A stretch of DNA of 64,000 nucleotides from CAYUAI01 sp964442745 (GTDB taxonomy: Bacteria > Pseudomonadota > Gammaproteobacteria > S012-40). Below are positions 38,001 to 45,674 of this stretch, piece by piece (the first letter of the stretch is position 1; the number at the start of each line of letters is the position of its first letter). Both the position numbers and the translations under genes were made by a program. The stretch lies in contig CAYUAI010000014.1 of the NCBI GenBank assembly GCA_964442745.1, positions 3,322 to 67,321 on the forward strand, written 5' to 3'. The notes beneath the pieces were generated by a model. The model worked only from the letters and a program-made list of their open reading frames with translations, did no database searches and had not been told where the DNA came from.

Positions 38001-38148
38001 AGCCTCAGGTTCATCAATGGAAATATTTATCGATGGTCAATCGATTTTCACAGCAACCGATAATCGCTTTGCTTCTGGGTCTATCGCTTTGTATCAGTGG
38101 GGAAACCAAGGAGGTTATTTTGACAACGTAGAAGTGATTGCTCAATAA
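35059..38148 (+). CDS. Matrixin-like zinc metalloprotease with cadherin/PKD and two LamG-like domains (cassette 2)
   Basis: A 1029-residue paralogue of the protease at 21011-24166. Signal peptide to about residue 22; zinc motif HEIGHMIGLDH at 170-180; likely Met-turn in ALMYP. It differs in its tail: a cadherin/VCBS-like domain (about 370-455; DYFSFQADDGKL), then two tandem copies of a PKD-plus-LamG unit of 289 residues (starting about 460 and 750). The two LamG units are nearly identical over long DNA stretches, for example around 37140-37190 and 38007-38057, so they duplicated recently or exchange sequence. It ends at a strong terminator. Confidence 0.88.
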   Translation: MNKKIIFPILLTFLCIPYFVLAGGPLTLINNQPVTYPNDGQPINLNYDQGTLGSRSKETADGIVNQAIGLWNDVPTATIQLLQKNDIPTNVTQNNFNNYLGRYSDGLNPIIYDSDGTIIDALFGTGARKSVLGFAGSAYKSSTGSFTEGQAIINGFITISNSRMTVVLAHEIGHMIGLDHSQLDGTQGLTSENYALMYPIAYRNSISLHEDEISTVSELYPEINISNQFATLSGNFLTLSNQAILGANIWVKEFNTGKVYSKVSDYLKQKNGYFQFLLPTGQYSLHAESIQSNFSGGSRVGPYANSSSASSFQAPHPITPVSFNETNNTAPQLFSLQAGCEIDVSFHIDGSGFINKNGCVINNNKAPIAKEGTFTIPQDLIFTETLIATDSDNDTLNYLIVNQPNQGNVVITNNTSGEFTYTPNLNTSGTDYFSFQADDGKLLSNKATITIVIKTNNQSPTISSIDATPAIINSQQTSQLLVNALDPDNGPTTLSYRWTIKDSEGTLSSFTIKNPIYTAPIVAETTTFNIQIEVFDGQASTTQYVAITVTKDEAPSSVLFNTNFNNGSLKNWSIVDQGYSSGPSKWTVKEGMAYQSSNIYRFNPPAYLGTYLLYDNGNQWTNYQLSLTMKSQDDDFMGVMFRVQDNQNYYRFAWDKQRNIRRITKHQNGVVTILAEDTVPYVINQLYKLRVQASGSSMEIFIDGQSIFTAIDDSFTSGSIALYQWGNKGGYFDNVEVIRTDKSSSDNIAPIIDSVIASPNNITRGQTSLLSVIASDPDNQPSPLTYTWHTNAGEGRLSSVTSENPTYTPPAVTSSRTFILTVDVSDGMYTTSQSVSITVTPATNNLLLLKETFNDNNLDDWSIFDNGRRSAPSVWTVKEGMAYQSSNIHQFNGTAYSGTYLLYDNGSQWSDYQLNLSMKSQDNDFIGVMFRVQDDRNYYRFAWDNERNIRRITKHQNGVVTILAEDKVPYIINRLYKLRVQASGSSMEIFIDGQSIFTATDNRFASGSIALYQWGNQGGYFDNVEVIAQ
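36436..38145 (+). repeat. Tandem 867-bp PKD-LamG units inside the cassette 2 protease
   Basis: Two in-frame units with 867-bp (289-codon) spacing; for example TGGACAGTCAAAGA occurs at 36814 and 37681. The LamG halves share long identical stretches at DNA level, the PKD halves much less. Confidence 0.75.
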
Positions 38149-38166
38149 GTCCCATTTTATTAAAAA

Positions 38167-38195
38167 AAGAGAGCGACAAATCTTGTCGCTCTCTT
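38167..38195. terminator. Bidirectional intrinsic terminator
   Basis: AAGAGAGCGACAA and its exact complement flank a three-base loop: a 13-bp perfect stem. Seven A residues precede it and TTAAATT follows, so on the minus strand it ends in a run of T. It lies between the ends of the convergent matrixin gene (38148) and HAF-repeat gene (38211) and should stop both. Confidence 0.8.
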
Positions 38196-38210
38196 AAATT
38201 GACAACATTC

Positions 38211-40718
38211 CTAATAAGTAATCATAGGAAAAGACGCCTGATTAAAACGAGCAATGAACACATCTTTGCCAAACCCTGTCACGGCAGGAAGTACTAGACC
38301 ATCTCCTGCCTCCAATCTATTTTCATACATTCCTGCCAAATAAATGCGGCCGGCACCATCGACGACGGCGGCGATCCCTAGGCCTTGATTGTCATCCAAA
38401 CTATAGGTCCAAGTATATTGACCATCGGCAGAAAATTTAGAGATAAACATACCTCCTGTTTGAAAATCCTGCCCACCTTCTGCATCGAAGTTGACAATAC
38501 CTCGAAATGTACCTGGTATATACACATTCCCCAAGCCATCGACCGCATAGCGGACCTGATAATCAGGTGCATGAGCACTGCCCATACCGCTATTCGTTTG
38601 CAGTGGTGCCCCAGCAACTAAGCGGGGTGTCGCCCAAACATGATTGCCTAACGAATCATATTTATCTAAAAATACCCCATGCGCCCCATGTGAAACTAAA
38701 TAAAAATGGCCATGAGCATCCGCCTTCACGGTGGCATTTTGATGATTTGGCAAATACTCACCCCATTGTAAATCACCATCAACGGTATATTTCACCATAA
38801 AAGCACCGACACCTTTGTCGGCGGTATCGGGACTCGTCAATAGACCATCAAATACTACCGAACCAAACGTGTCTCCAGAGACAACAAAACCATTGTTAGA
38901 TACGGCGAGTACAGCCGTTAATCGCCCGATCCCGGTCTCATCACCAATTTGCTTACTCCATTGATAATCTCCTTCGGCATTTAATTTAACAACATATAGG
39001 CCCGTATTTACATGAATATCTTGTTGTTCCGTTGGATTAAGATCAACCCCGTAGGTTTCCCAACGATTACGTACATAAAGTGCAGCAAACAGATTTCCTT
39101 GTACATCGACATCAATTGACTTAGCGAATACACGATTATACTTACCTGCAAACCGATCCAATCTCAACAATGTGCCTTCGGGTGAATATTTGGCAACAAA
39201 GGCTTTCGGCAAATACGTTTTATTGTTAAACAAGACCTGCTCTTCACTCGGATCAAAATCATAAATTGCTGTCCAGCCAATCACCGTACCAGAAACATAA
39301 ATGTCTCCCGCATTATCCACAACCAACCCAGTCACCATAATTCCTAGACGATTCGGATTTATTGGACTAATATTAATCGTCCATTGATGCTCTCCAGTAT
39401 CAGACAGTTTTTGCAAATAGACGCCGTATTTATAAGACTCAATCGTTTCAACTTGATTAAAGCTGGCAGAATCACTCGCAGAATAACCCACCGAATAATA
39501 ATTATTGTTCGCATCCGTCGCGGCGGTAATTACTTTCTCTTCATGTGGGCCACCAAAACTCGATAACTGATCCAATTCAGCCATTTCTGTTGGTATTGAC
39601 GTCACACGTTCCGGCCAAGCATTGCCTGAATCTAGAATCACATATTGTGATTCATTACCCTTAACTGCGAGGGCTAAAATATGCCCTTGCTGAGTCACAT
39701 GGTAAGCATCCGCAATCACCCAGTCACTTATCATCACATCATTTAAATCGAGCATTTGACCATTAGACCAGATAAATGCATGGCTCTTATTATTATCTGT
39801 CATCGAATAACCAACCACTTCACCCGCATTGTTGATGGAGCGCGCCACACTCGCATTGCCACCTAAAGTGCCTAAATTTTGCATAACACCATTTTGCCAC
39901 ATGAATGCATGTTTATGCTGATTGTTTGTATAGGAATAGCCAACAATACGCGTATTCTCACCATCATCAATCGCCAAACCTTTGCTCGTTGTTCCCCCGA
40001 GCGTGCCTATGTTTACTATGCCATTCGCTTCGGACCAAATAAAAGCACGAGGTTGGCTACTATTGTCAAAATCGGCGAACCCTGTCGCAATATTATTTTC
40101 ATTAATCGCGATGGCTGCGCTCGGATAGGCAGCGTCACCAATAAGCTCTGTTTTGCCACTGGCGTAACGAATGAAAGACTGGAGTGTATAACTTAGATTA
40201 TCAATTCCAGAACCCACCACATTCTCTCTTTCATTGATACTCATGACTATTGACTGGCTATTTCCATAATACCAAGATAATGGCTGTGCCGCTTGTTCAA
40301 TCCAGGTGTAGGCTCTTTCGAAATAACGATTAAATGGATTTAAATTATCATTCGACGACCCAACAACAACTCCTTTATTATTGATGCTCGCCGCCCGACT
40401 CGTGCAGAGAGTAACACTTTCTGCACAACCCGCAACACCCAGATCAACCAATACGCCATCAACCCACTGGGCGGCCGTTTTCCCAATGGTTAAGCCAACC
40501 ACATCACCATAATCATTCATGGATGGAAATTCAGTATAGAAATACCCATAAGGATGATAACCATGATAACCTGCCCCACCACCGACGCCGAGGGAACTCA
40601 CAACTAAAGCGTTCGGAGCAACATTATTTTTTACTATATATTGATCAGAGTCCGCTAGCCCATGCTGCGGCAAAATACTCGCAGCGATAACAATATATTT
40701 GAGCTGTTTCAAAAACAT
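38211..40718 (-). CDS. Exported HAF-repeat and beta-propeller protein
   Basis: An 835-residue protein with a signal peptide (cleavage near GLADS). The first half (to about residue 330) has HAF-type extracellular repeats: AFIWSEANGIVNIGTLGG, HAFMWQNGVMQNLGTLGG, HAFIWSNGQMLDLND and the linking NN-GEVVGYS/VGSS motifs. The second half (about 380-830) consists of beta-propeller-like repeats (VDNAGDIYVSGT, VDGLGNVYIPGTF, VDGAGRIYLAGMY) of the SBBP kind, each preceded by a W/F-rich strand. No enzymatic motif is seen. It is probably extracellular or surface-attached. It is convergent with the matrixin gene and has 880 bp of noncoding DNA upstream. Confidence 0.8.
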   Translation of the reverse strand: MFLKQLKYIVIAASILPQHGLADSDQYIVKNNVAPNALVVSSLGVGGGAGYHGYHPYGYFYTEFPSMNDYGDVVGLTIGKTAAQWVDGVLVDLGVAGCAESVTLCTSRAASINNKGVVVGSSNDNLNPFNRYFERAYTWIEQAAQPLSWYYGNSQSIVMSINERENVVGSGIDNLSYTLQSFIRYASGKTELIGDAAYPSAAIAINENNIATGFADFDNSSQPRAFIWSEANGIVNIGTLGGTTSKGLAIDDGENTRIVGYSYTNNQHKHAFMWQNGVMQNLGTLGGNASVARSINNAGEVVGYSMTDNNKSHAFIWSNGQMLDLNDVMISDWVIADAYHVTQQGHILALAVKGNESQYVILDSGNAWPERVTSIPTEMAELDQLSSFGGPHEEKVITAATDANNNYYSVGYSASDSASFNQVETIESYKYGVYLQKLSDTGEHQWTINISPINPNRLGIMVTGLVVDNAGDIYVSGTVIGWTAIYDFDPSEEQVLFNNKTYLPKAFVAKYSPEGTLLRLDRFAGKYNRVFAKSIDVDVQGNLFAALYVRNRWETYGVDLNPTEQQDIHVNTGLYVVKLNAEGDYQWSKQIGDETGIGRLTAVLAVSNNGFVVSGDTFGSVVFDGLLTSPDTADKGVGAFMVKYTVDGDLQWGEYLPNHQNATVKADAHGHFYLVSHGAHGVFLDKYDSLGNHVWATPRLVAGAPLQTNSGMGSAHAPDYQVRYAVDGLGNVYIPGTFRGIVNFDAEGGQDFQTGGMFISKFSADGQYTWTYSLDDNQGLGIAAVVDGAGRIYLAGMYENRLEAGDGLVLPAVTGFGKDVFIARFNQASFPMITY

Positions 40719-41600
40719 TTTTTCACTCTTCCTTATCTCATTTTTTACAATTAAACCTAGAACTCGATACGCCTATGCATCGACACATTCCATCTCGACA
40801 AAGCAAACGCAAGCGTAGACATAATCCATCACGTTTGACTAAAGCCTGATGGAGGACGATTTTTATGTGTTATCGTTCAACAAGGTTCACGGCCATTTTT
40901 TTTATATATTTAATTTTATAAAAAAATAAATAAGGAAAGTCGTTTCTTGAAAATATTAAAAGCGAGGCAATAAAATTTTAGTTTGATTGGAATCAATTAT
41001 TTATATTTAAAGCAGAATTAAATTAGCCAATCAGTTCGCATTTATGAATACCAGTGATATCCACGCTAGGCACGTATTTAAACAATATGACATACTCAAA
41101 GCAAAGCATTATCAGAAATATTTTAACGTACTGCATGAACAAAAATATGAATACCATACCTTAACATTAAGGAAAATATTAGGATAACAAACCTGGCGGC
41201 CACCGCGCTAACAACACATACCGCCCCCTTAAAATATTCCAGCGATCAATGTGAGTCGTTTGCCTAGATTATTTATTCACAGGAATGGGTTTCGCCTTTA
41301 GAATTACGCCTTGGTAAGCCTCCTAATAATGACTATCCCTGATCGATTTTTTATCTCTCTCAGGGACACATTCCCTCAAATATTTCTACCCTTTTTAACC
41401 ACCGGCTCACGTTCACACTGGCGACAAGTATGGATGTTTATTAAATAGACCCTCAGTCAATCAAATAGGCTAATTTTAGCGCACTCCAGGGCTCGCTTTT
41501 ATTTGCATCCCCTTTGTAAGAGTGATTTAATACCAAGCGCTAAATGGATACCTTCGTATTAATATTAATCATCAATGTATCTAAGGAAAGGGTACGATTT
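40719..41600. other. Long noncoding region upstream of the HAF-repeat gene
   Basis: About 880 bp, mostly AT-rich, between two divergent genes. It contains one short frame (41044-41187, annotated separately) and an AGGAATGGG word at 41281 that may be a decayed member of the dispersed repeat family. Nothing else is recognisable; promoters for both flanking genes are expected near the ends. Confidence 0.45.
41044..41187 (+). CDS. Possible 47-residue small protein
   Basis: An ATG-started frame of 47 codons, beginning MNTSDIHARHVFKQYDILKA and rich in Lys, His and Tyr (KHYQKYFNVLHEQKYEYH). The composition is protein-like, but there is no ribosome binding site and no recognised family. It could be a remnant of a longer gene. 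Confidence 0.25.
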   Translation: MNTSDIHARHVFKQYDILKAKHYQKYFNVLHEQKYEYHTLTLRKILG

Positions 41601-42173
41601 ATGTTTCGAAAATTTTTTGTTGCTATACTGCTTGCTCTCAGTACAACTTATGGATTTGCACAACAGCGAGTCTACGAAGGATGTTATCTACCAATATCTG
41701 GCTCGGTGATGACTAAGACTACCAGCGATACAACCCAACAAGGTGTTTTTTCAATGACTCTTAAACGAAAAAACTGGAAAAATCTTATTCGATCTGAGAA
41801 ATCACGTATTCACCGCAAGTTACGCCTCAAGGGTGTGCTCACTGGGAAATTCACCAGTCAAACATCAAACGGCCCACTGGTACGTCATGTACTCACACCA
41901 AACACGCGTAAAGGTATGATTATCACTCAGGACGACTACCTCATCCCCGAAACATTCGATTGTTTTGATAGCTCAGGAAAACCTCAGATTATCACCGGTA
42001 AGGAAATCATTAACCCTCTCATGGGAACAGAAATTTATGCCGGTTTGATTTCAGAAAAATCTCAATTAGTCGTACATGGAACAGTCAATACCTGTCCGAA
42101 TGACCAAGATTATTTAAAAAACGACTTTACTGTATTGCCTGAAGGACAACTCTGTTTCAGTCCTACCGACTAA
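41601..42173 (+). CDS. Small exported protein of unknown function
   Basis: About 190 residues. Signal peptide MFRKFFVAILLALSTTYGFA, then a mature part beginning QQRVYEGCYLPISGS with four cysteines (GCYLP, DCFDS, NTCPN, QLCFS) that may form two disulfides. The start at 41601 is chosen because AAGGAAAGG lies upstream at normal spacing and it gives a proper signal peptide; an earlier in-frame ATG at 41544 does not. I recognise no family. The 880 bp before it are noncoding. The methyltransferase gene follows 77 bp downstream on the same strand. Confidence 0.65.
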   Translation: MFRKFFVAILLALSTTYGFAQQRVYEGCYLPISGSVMTKTTSDTTQQGVFSMTLKRKNWKNLIRSEKSRIHRKLRLKGVLTGKFTSQTSNGPLVRHVLTPNTRKGMIITQDDYLIPETFDCFDSSGKPQIITGKEIINPLMGTEIYAGLISEKSQLVVHGTVNTCPNDQDYLKNDFTVLPEGQLCFSPTD

Positions 42174-42250
42174 TTCCCACAACCCAGGCCACTCTAGTCA
42201 GTCATATCATCTTGGCTAGGGTGGACATAATATTCTAGTGAGCTAAAGCC

Positions 42251-42853
42251 ATGAAACATGCTAAAAAAATCTATGGTATTTTTTTACTAAAAAGAAAACA
42301 TCGACTCATTAAAAGGATTGATAAAAATCTACCTGCCCCAAGTATCCATGGACACAAGCATTGGGATTCGAGTTACTTAATCATGGACTATCTTAATCAT
42401 CACTCACCACATAAAAAATCCAGAATCATGGAAATTGGTTGCGGTTGGGGTTTACTGAGCACATATTGTGCTTCTCGATTTAACGCAAAAGTGACCGCGC
42501 TCGATGCCGATGAGAATATACTCCCTTACCTTAAAATCCATGCGAGGCTAAACGATGTCAAGATTAAAGTAAAAATTAAACGATTTGAAAAAATCTCAAG
42601 CGCTGAACTAAAAAATCAGCAGCTGATTCTAGGATCAGATATTTGTTTTTGGAACGAACTTGTTGACCCACTTTATCAGTTAATTTCCAATTCGTTAAAA
42701 ACAGGCAACCAGAAAATCATCATCGCTGACCCTGGCAGACCTCCTTTTTTAAAATTGGCTAAACGTTGCCAGAAAAAATTCAAAACAAAAGTCATCGATT
42801 GGGAAACATTTTATCCAAAACATGTGCATGGTTCATTGCTCATCGTAAAATAG
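42251..42853 (+). CDS. Class I SAM-dependent methyltransferase, ETFB-KMT/Nnt1-like
   Basis: A 200-residue methyltransferase with a Rossmann-type SAM-binding domain: motif I MEIGCGWGLLSTYCA (about 57-71), motif II VTALDADENILPYL with the acidic residue that binds SAM ribose, then LILGSDICFWNELVDPL and IIIADPGRPPFLKL. The ADPGRPPF phrase is shared with small lysine methyltransferases related to ETFB-KMT, suggesting a protein substrate, but this is inference from the motif. The N-terminal 50 residues are basic. It ends 6 bp from the convergent kinase gene. Confidence 0.75.
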   Translation: MKHAKKIYGIFLLKRKHRLIKRIDKNLPAPSIHGHKHWDSSYLIMDYLNHHSPHKKSRIMEIGCGWGLLSTYCASRFNAKVTALDADENILPYLKIHARLNDVKIKVKIKRFEKISSAELKNQQLILGSDICFWNELVDPLYQLISNSLKTGNQKIIIADPGRPPFLKLAKRCQKKFKTKVIDWETFYPKHVHGSLLIVK

Positions 42854-42859
42854 CCATCA

Positions 42860-44194
42860 TTAAAAATCGGTGGCAATCAGCGTGGGTAACTCAATGCGAA
42901 ATTGGGTTTGTTTATCCATTTCACTTTCTGCATTAATTTCTCCCCCATGAGCGATAATAATTTTATGGCAAAGGCTCAATCCTAAGCCATAACCTCCGGT
43001 CTGAGTATTTCGAGACTTATCCAATCGATAAAAAGGATCGAAAACACGAGTTAAATCCGCCTCGGGAATACCCTCTCCATAATCTTTTATTGTTATTATG
43101 ATGTTTTTTTGTTGATTACTTACTGCAATTTCTACTGGTCTTGACTGATGTTTTGAATACTTAATCGCATTATCTAAAAGATTACGCAACACGATTTTCA
43201 ATCGATCATAATCCGCATAGACTGGTACTGCTTGTAACTTAACGAAAATAACGCCAGGATTACTGTTTTCATAACAACCAATAATTTCACTAATCATATC
43301 ATTAAGCAAGAACGTAGTTTTTTTTAATTGATTATTATTATTTGAGAATCGAGCTGATTCTAAAAGCTCTGAAATCATTGCCTCCATTTCTCGAACATCC
43401 TCTTGTATACTTTCTTTTACCTCCAGATTATCAATAAACTCCATCGCTAGCTTCATGCGAGTTAATGGTGATCTAAGTTCATGGCTAACATCTAATAGCA
43501 ACTGTTCCTTATTTTTCATCATAGAATCAATTTGCGTAGCCATTTGATTAAATGCCTCGGCTAATTCGCCTATTTCGTCATGTTTTCTGATAGGAACTTT
43601 CACCTTAAAGTTTCCCTTTGATACTTCAGCCACCCCCGTGCTTAACCAGCGTATGGGCCTGAATAACCACCGTACTAAAAAATAACTAAACGCAATGACA
43701 ATAATAACGCTTAATATAAGCATGGATAAAAATTGAATTTTATTTTCGGTAAATCGTTTGTGATTGATGACAAAATGATATTCATAGGGATTTTTCTTGA
43801 TAATAGCAAATGAATAACCTCGATAGTGGCCGATACGGAAATTTTCAGCCTGGGTCGATGGGTGCATATATGCTAAGAATTTTTTTGGTATATCATAATT
43901 ATTACTTTGCCAAATTTTTTTTTGCGATTTTATTTGGATGGATAAACCTAAGGCTATCGCTAATTCATTAGCTTTTTGAAAATCGGCTGGATCGCCGATT
44001 TCTTGTATTAAATAATTGGAATATTGCTGTAAATTATCGGCTATTTTTTGATGAATGAATCGTTTCGGATCACTTAAATAATCGGCTGAAAAGGTGACTA
44101 AGATGGCGAGTAAAATAGCCGTTACCAAAAAAACTAACAAGAGTTTTAAAAAAATTGAACGTCGCAGTGAAGATTTCCAGCGATTAAAAATCAT
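42860..44194 (-). CDS. Sensor histidine kinase, CpxA-like
   Basis: A 444-residue envelope-sensing kinase. Transmembrane helices at about 15-37 and 154-176 enclose a periplasmic domain of about 115 residues; a HAMP domain follows (about 177-230). HisKA has H238 in LLLDVSHELRSPLTRMKLAM. The HATPase domain has NLLDNAIKYS, DYGEGIPE and GGYGLGLSLCHKI. The layout and the SHELRSPLTR block match CpxA/RstB. Its start overlaps the response regulator gene by 11 bp, so the two are translated together. The CpxP/Spy-like gene upstream supports a Cpx-type role. Confidence 0.88.
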   Translation of the reverse strand: MIFNRWKSSLRRSIFLKLLLVFLVTAILLAILVTFSADYLSDPKRFIHQKIADNLQQYSNYLIQEIGDPADFQKANELAIALGLSIQIKSQKKIWQSNNYDIPKKFLAYMHPSTQAENFRIGHYRGYSFAIIKKNPYEYHFVINHKRFTENKIQFLSMLILSVIIVIAFSYFLVRWLFRPIRWLSTGVAEVSKGNFKVKVPIRKHDEIGELAEAFNQMATQIDSMMKNKEQLLLDVSHELRSPLTRMKLAMEFIDNLEVKESIQEDVREMEAMISELLESARFSNNNNQLKKTTFLLNDMISEIIGCYENSNPGVIFVKLQAVPVYADYDRLKIVLRNLLDNAIKYSKHQSRPVEIAVSNQQKNIIITIKDYGEGIPEADLTRVFDPFYRLDKSRNTQTGGYGLGLSLCHKIIIAHGGEINAESEMDKQTQFRIELPTLIATDF

Positions 44195-44891
44195 GATTTA
44201 ATTTACCAATAAATTGATACCCTCGCCCCCAAATGGTTTTGATAAACTTCGGATGTTTTGCATCATCTTGCAGTTTAGTTCGTAATCGCGAGACGGCCAC
44301 ATCAATGGATCGATTAAATGCATTCCAGTCAACCCCACGGGTTTCATCCATGATATTACCTCGACTAATGACACGTGCGGGGTAGCTCATTAATAGGTGT
44401 AAAATTTCGAATTCCATCGTGGTCAATTGCAAGTCGACTTGACCGAGCGTAGCACTCATATATTGAACATTGACCACTAGCTCGCCCGAGATGATTTGGT
44501 TAGGTGGTTTACTTGGTATCACCGCTTGGTAACGTCGTAGCACAGTTTGAATTCGAGCTAATAATTCACGAGGCTCAAATGGTTTTGGTAAATAATCATC
44601 GGCACCCAACTCTAAACCAACAATACGGTCCATGGTTTCACCACGGGCAGTCAACATAATAACAGGGGTGCTTTTTAATTTTCGAATGGCCTTAAGCGTT
44701 TCAAAACCATCCATTTCGGGTAACATCACATCTAAGATAATCAAATCAATGTTGTTGATTTCAAGCACAGAAAAACCTTTACTCGGTGCATTGGCAGTGA
44801 AAATTCTAAAATCGTATTGACTGAGATAACAGTTGAGCAAAGTACACAATTTAACATCATCATCAATGATTAAAAGTTGTTTATTTGCCAT
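44184..44891 (-). CDS. OmpR-family response regulator, CpxR-like
   Basis: A 235-residue regulator. The receiver has D11/D12, phospho-acceptor D54 (IILDVMLPEMDG), T81 and K103 (PKPF); the winged-helix domain (about 135-230) ends with TIWGRGYQFIG. Together with the overlapping kinase gene and the upstream LTxxQ-motif lipoprotein it forms a CpxPRA-like arrangement. A triple direct repeat at 45557-45581, upstream of the lipoprotein gene, is a candidate binding site. Confidence 0.9.
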   Translation of the reverse strand: MANKQLLIIDDDVKLCTLLNCYLSQYDFRIFTANAPSKGFSVLEINNIDLIILDVMLPEMDGFETLKAIRKLKSTPVIMLTARGETMDRIVGLELGADDYLPKPFEPRELLARIQTVLRRYQAVIPSKPPNQIISGELVVNVQYMSATLGQVDLQLTTMEFEILHLLMSYPARVISRGNIMDETRGVDWNAFNRSIDVAVSRLRTKLQDDAKHPKFIKTIWGRGYQFIGKLNHDF

Positions 44892-44928
44892 ATTTATTCA
44901 GCCGCCATAGAAATCAAATAATAGAGGA

Positions 44929-44957
44929 ATGGGCACTGTTGTACCAACAGTGCCCAT
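44929..44957 (-). terminator. Strong hairpin between CpxP/Spy-like gene and response regulator gene
   Basis: ATGGGCACTGTTG and its exact complement flank a three-base loop: a 13-bp perfect stem. The left arm starts in AGGAATGGGCA, so it is another AGGAATGGGC element. It lies 37 bp upstream of the regulator's ATG, inside the likely operon. It could attenuate readthrough from the lipoprotein gene into the regulator-kinase pair. No U-tract is present in either direction. Confidence 0.5.
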
Positions 44958-45014
44958 CGATAATGTACTACGGTTCTATATTTCGTGGTTGACCTAAATT
45001 ACTAGTTTTTGTTA

Positions 45015-45461
45015 TTAACTTTCATTATGTTGGTGGTATTTTCTAAATTTTTCAAGTTTTTTCGTTAACTTCTGTTTTTGCTCATCAGTGAGTGAAGCAT
45101 GAAACTCAACAAGTTTACTAATCACCCCTGGGGCGACTTCATCCACTCGCGTTTGATGTTGCTTGAGCATATCCATCAATAACGATGGATTAATTTTCGA
45201 CTTTGGTATTTCTGTCAATAAGGTGTCCATCATTTGAGTTTTACTGTGATAATGTTTTTTGTAATTTGTCATGATTTCAGTTTTGATCGCCTCCAGTTTG
45301 ACTTTTTGTTGTTCATTCAAATCCAGTTTTTTACTCACTTTGTGTACAATCCACTCGGCTTTGTCTTCGGGATCCTGGTGATGGCGACCACAACCACTTA
45401 ATACCAGGGCCGTGAGACTGGCAATGATGGTAAAGGGAATTAACAATTTACGTAGCTTCAT
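45015..45461 (-). CDS. CpxP/Spy-family periplasmic protein with a lipobox
   Basis: About 148 residues. The signal peptide ends in LVLSGCG, a lipobox, so the protein is predicted to be a lipoprotein, unlike soluble CpxP and Spy. The mature part is helical with two LTxxQ-like motifs, LDLNEQQKVKL and ASLTDEQKQKL, the hallmark of the CpxP/Spy family, whose members sense or chaperone misfolded envelope proteins. His-rich stretches (GRHHQD, KYHQHNES) flank the core and might bind metal. The start at 45461 has GAGGAAAC upstream. It lies just upstream of the CpxRA-like pair on the same strand. Confidence 0.8.
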   Translation of the reverse strand: MKLRKLLIPFTIIASLTALVLSGCGRHHQDPEDKAEWIVHKVSKKLDLNEQQKVKLEAIKTEIMTNYKKHYHSKTQMMDTLLTEIPKSKINPSLLMDMLKQHQTRVDEVAPGVISKLVEFHASLTDEQKQKLTKKLEKFRKYHQHNES

Positions 45462-45556
45462 GACGGTTTCCTCTATTTTTCTATGAATCAAAATTAATGC
45501 ACTCTCAACACGAAACCTATCATAGAAAAATTCAGACTTTAAATCTTTTCAGAAAA

Positions 45557-45581
45557 GTTAAAAATTGTTACCAATTGTTAA
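45557..45581. promoter_or_regulatory. Candidate CpxR-like operator: three direct repeats
   Basis: GTTAA, GTTAC and GTTAA occur at 45557, 45567 and 45577, spaced exactly 10 bp apart, one helical turn. OmpR-family regulators bind direct repeats with this spacing, and the E. coli CpxR box (GTAAA-N5-GTAAA) is similar in form. It lies between the divergent starts of the CpxP/Spy-like gene (45461) and the alcohol dehydrogenase gene (45675), about 95 bp from each. A GGTTAT follows at 45596. Confidence 0.45.
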
Positions 45582-45674
45582 TGAAGGTGGTCAAAGGTTA
45601 TCATAGGGAAATCAAATCGTTGATGTTTTATGCTCAGCATGAAAAATAATAGCAAGCAAAGAAAGGGAAACATT

